Below, in pieces: positions 63,682 to 64,000 of a DNA stretch of 64,000 nt. Each line of letters opens with the position of its first letter. Within the stretch, counting starts at the first letter, position 1. Below the pieces are notes generated by a model, which saw only the letters and a program-made list of their open reading frames with translations, searched no databases and was not told where the DNA came from. A program made the translations under genes and the position numbers. The stretch is from Methylobacterium aerolatum (lineage in GTDB: Bacteria; Pseudomonadota; Alphaproteobacteria; Rhizobiales; Beijerinckiaceae): the NCBI RefSeq assembly GCF_022179085.1, contig NZ_BPQE01000023.1, positions 1-64,000 of the forward strand, written 5' to 3'.

Positions 63682-64000
63682 ATGATGATCTCGGTGGAAC
63701 AGTTCTGCAACCATGCGGTCTCGGCGGGCGAGGTTTCGGCGGAGGACCTCCGCGCCCTGAAGCGCGACGTGATTCCGGACGGGATTGCGACCCGTGAGGA
63801 GGCCGACCTGCTGATCGCCCTGGAGCGGGCCGTGCCGGCCTGCGAGGACTTCGCCGACTTCCTCGTCGCGATGGTGGTGGACTACGTGGTGTGGGGCGAG
63901 CGCTCCACGGGTTACGTCGATCGCGACGCCGCCGCGTGGCTCTCCGCGTCGATCAGCGGCCGGGACGGCCCGAGCCCGGTGGGCGCCCGCATCGCCCAGG
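63682..64000 (+). CDS. Hypothetical protein, truncated at window end
   Basis: The first 106 residues are visible and no stop is reached. The sequence starts MMISVEQFCNHAVSAGEVSAED and continues LRALKRDVIPDGIATREEADLLIALERAV and FADFLVAMVVDYVVWGERSTGYVD. It is helical and cytoplasmic with no signal peptide. No family is recognised. GGAGG lies about twelve bases before the double ATG. The repeated pattern of regulatory-looking sequence upstream suggests its own promoter. Confidence 0.65.
   Translation, partial: MMISVEQFCNHAVSAGEVSAEDLRALKRDVIPDGIATREEADLLIALERAVPACEDFADFLVAMVVDYVVWGERSTGYVDRDAAAWLSASISGRDGPSPVGARIAQ

Overview
The window is chromosomal DNA of a high-GC alphaproteobacterium. The order is set by several features: CtrA next to a divergent fliI-fliJ pair, a xerD/aroK/aroB block, a NepR-type small protein, a Phasin_2 phasin, two Omp31-like barrels, DUF2865 and CreA proteins, and a heparinase II/III gene directly before purH. 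Together these point to Hyphomicrobiales (Rhizobiales). The very high GC, the exported proteins and the dispersed 'gcgaagcaat' palindromes fit Methylobacterium/Methylorubrum, but the genus is inference. I see no prophage, insertion sequence, integron or CRISPR array. Most of the window is housekeeping and cell-envelope chromosome.

Layout. 1-4207 (minus): exopolysaccharide genes, namely a truncated O-antigen-ligase/polymerase-like membrane protein, a GumC/Wzz-type chain-length protein whose kinase domain has lost its Walker A lysine, and a GT2 glycosyltransferase. 4303-5242 (minus): a NepR-like anti-sigma candidate coupled to an unknown gene, then a small membrane protein. 5366-7725 (plus): UDP-glucuronate 4-epimerase and a UDP-HexNAc-type dehydrogenase, probably supplying uronic acids to the polysaccharide. 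8102-12902: cytochrome c, OhrR, xerD with a small upstream partner, aroK-aroB, tRNA-Thr(CGT). 13362-17573: a membrane-flippase-like protein, fliJ, fliI and divergent ctrA.

17.6-30.5 kb is an envelope-rich stretch. It holds an AT-rich intergenic region, two Omp31-like porins, a trypsin-like protease, cysS, small secreted proteins, CreA, a DUF2865 protein, a collagen/proline-rich OmpA protein, an orphan CitG/MdcB-like enzyme and a DUF2778 (Tlde1-type) peptidoglycan enzyme. 31.0-35.7 kb: alpha-ketoglutarate-semialdehyde dehydrogenase, flhA and a glycine-zipper stress-type protein. 36.1-40.4 kb (minus): a capsule-export set (GT-A protein, KpsT, KpsE, second GT-A protein) without KpsM or KpsD. 40.7-48.5 kb: ilvE, an MsbA-like exporter, an orphan ZnuA, heparinase, purH. 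48.7-54.8 kb (minus): acetate uptake and activation, with an MHS symporter, actP, DUF485 and acs. 55.3-64 kb: a PAS protein with a degenerate histidine-kinase core, a phasin with a perfect palindrome upstream, an L,D-transpeptidase, aroC, ribB with a degenerate RibA-like half, a class II HDAC-like deacetylase and a gene cut by the window edge.

Most notable leads: the orphan NepR-like gene, two signalling proteins with broken catalytic motifs (GumC kinase domain and the PAS histidine kinase), the phasin-promoter palindrome, the GANTC/TTAAC cluster before ctrA, the incomplete capsule exporter, the 84-bp tandem repeat in the OmpA protein and the dispersed palindromic repeat family. I found no clearly novel multi-gene system. 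The candidates above are individual oddities, not an undescribed operon-scale system.
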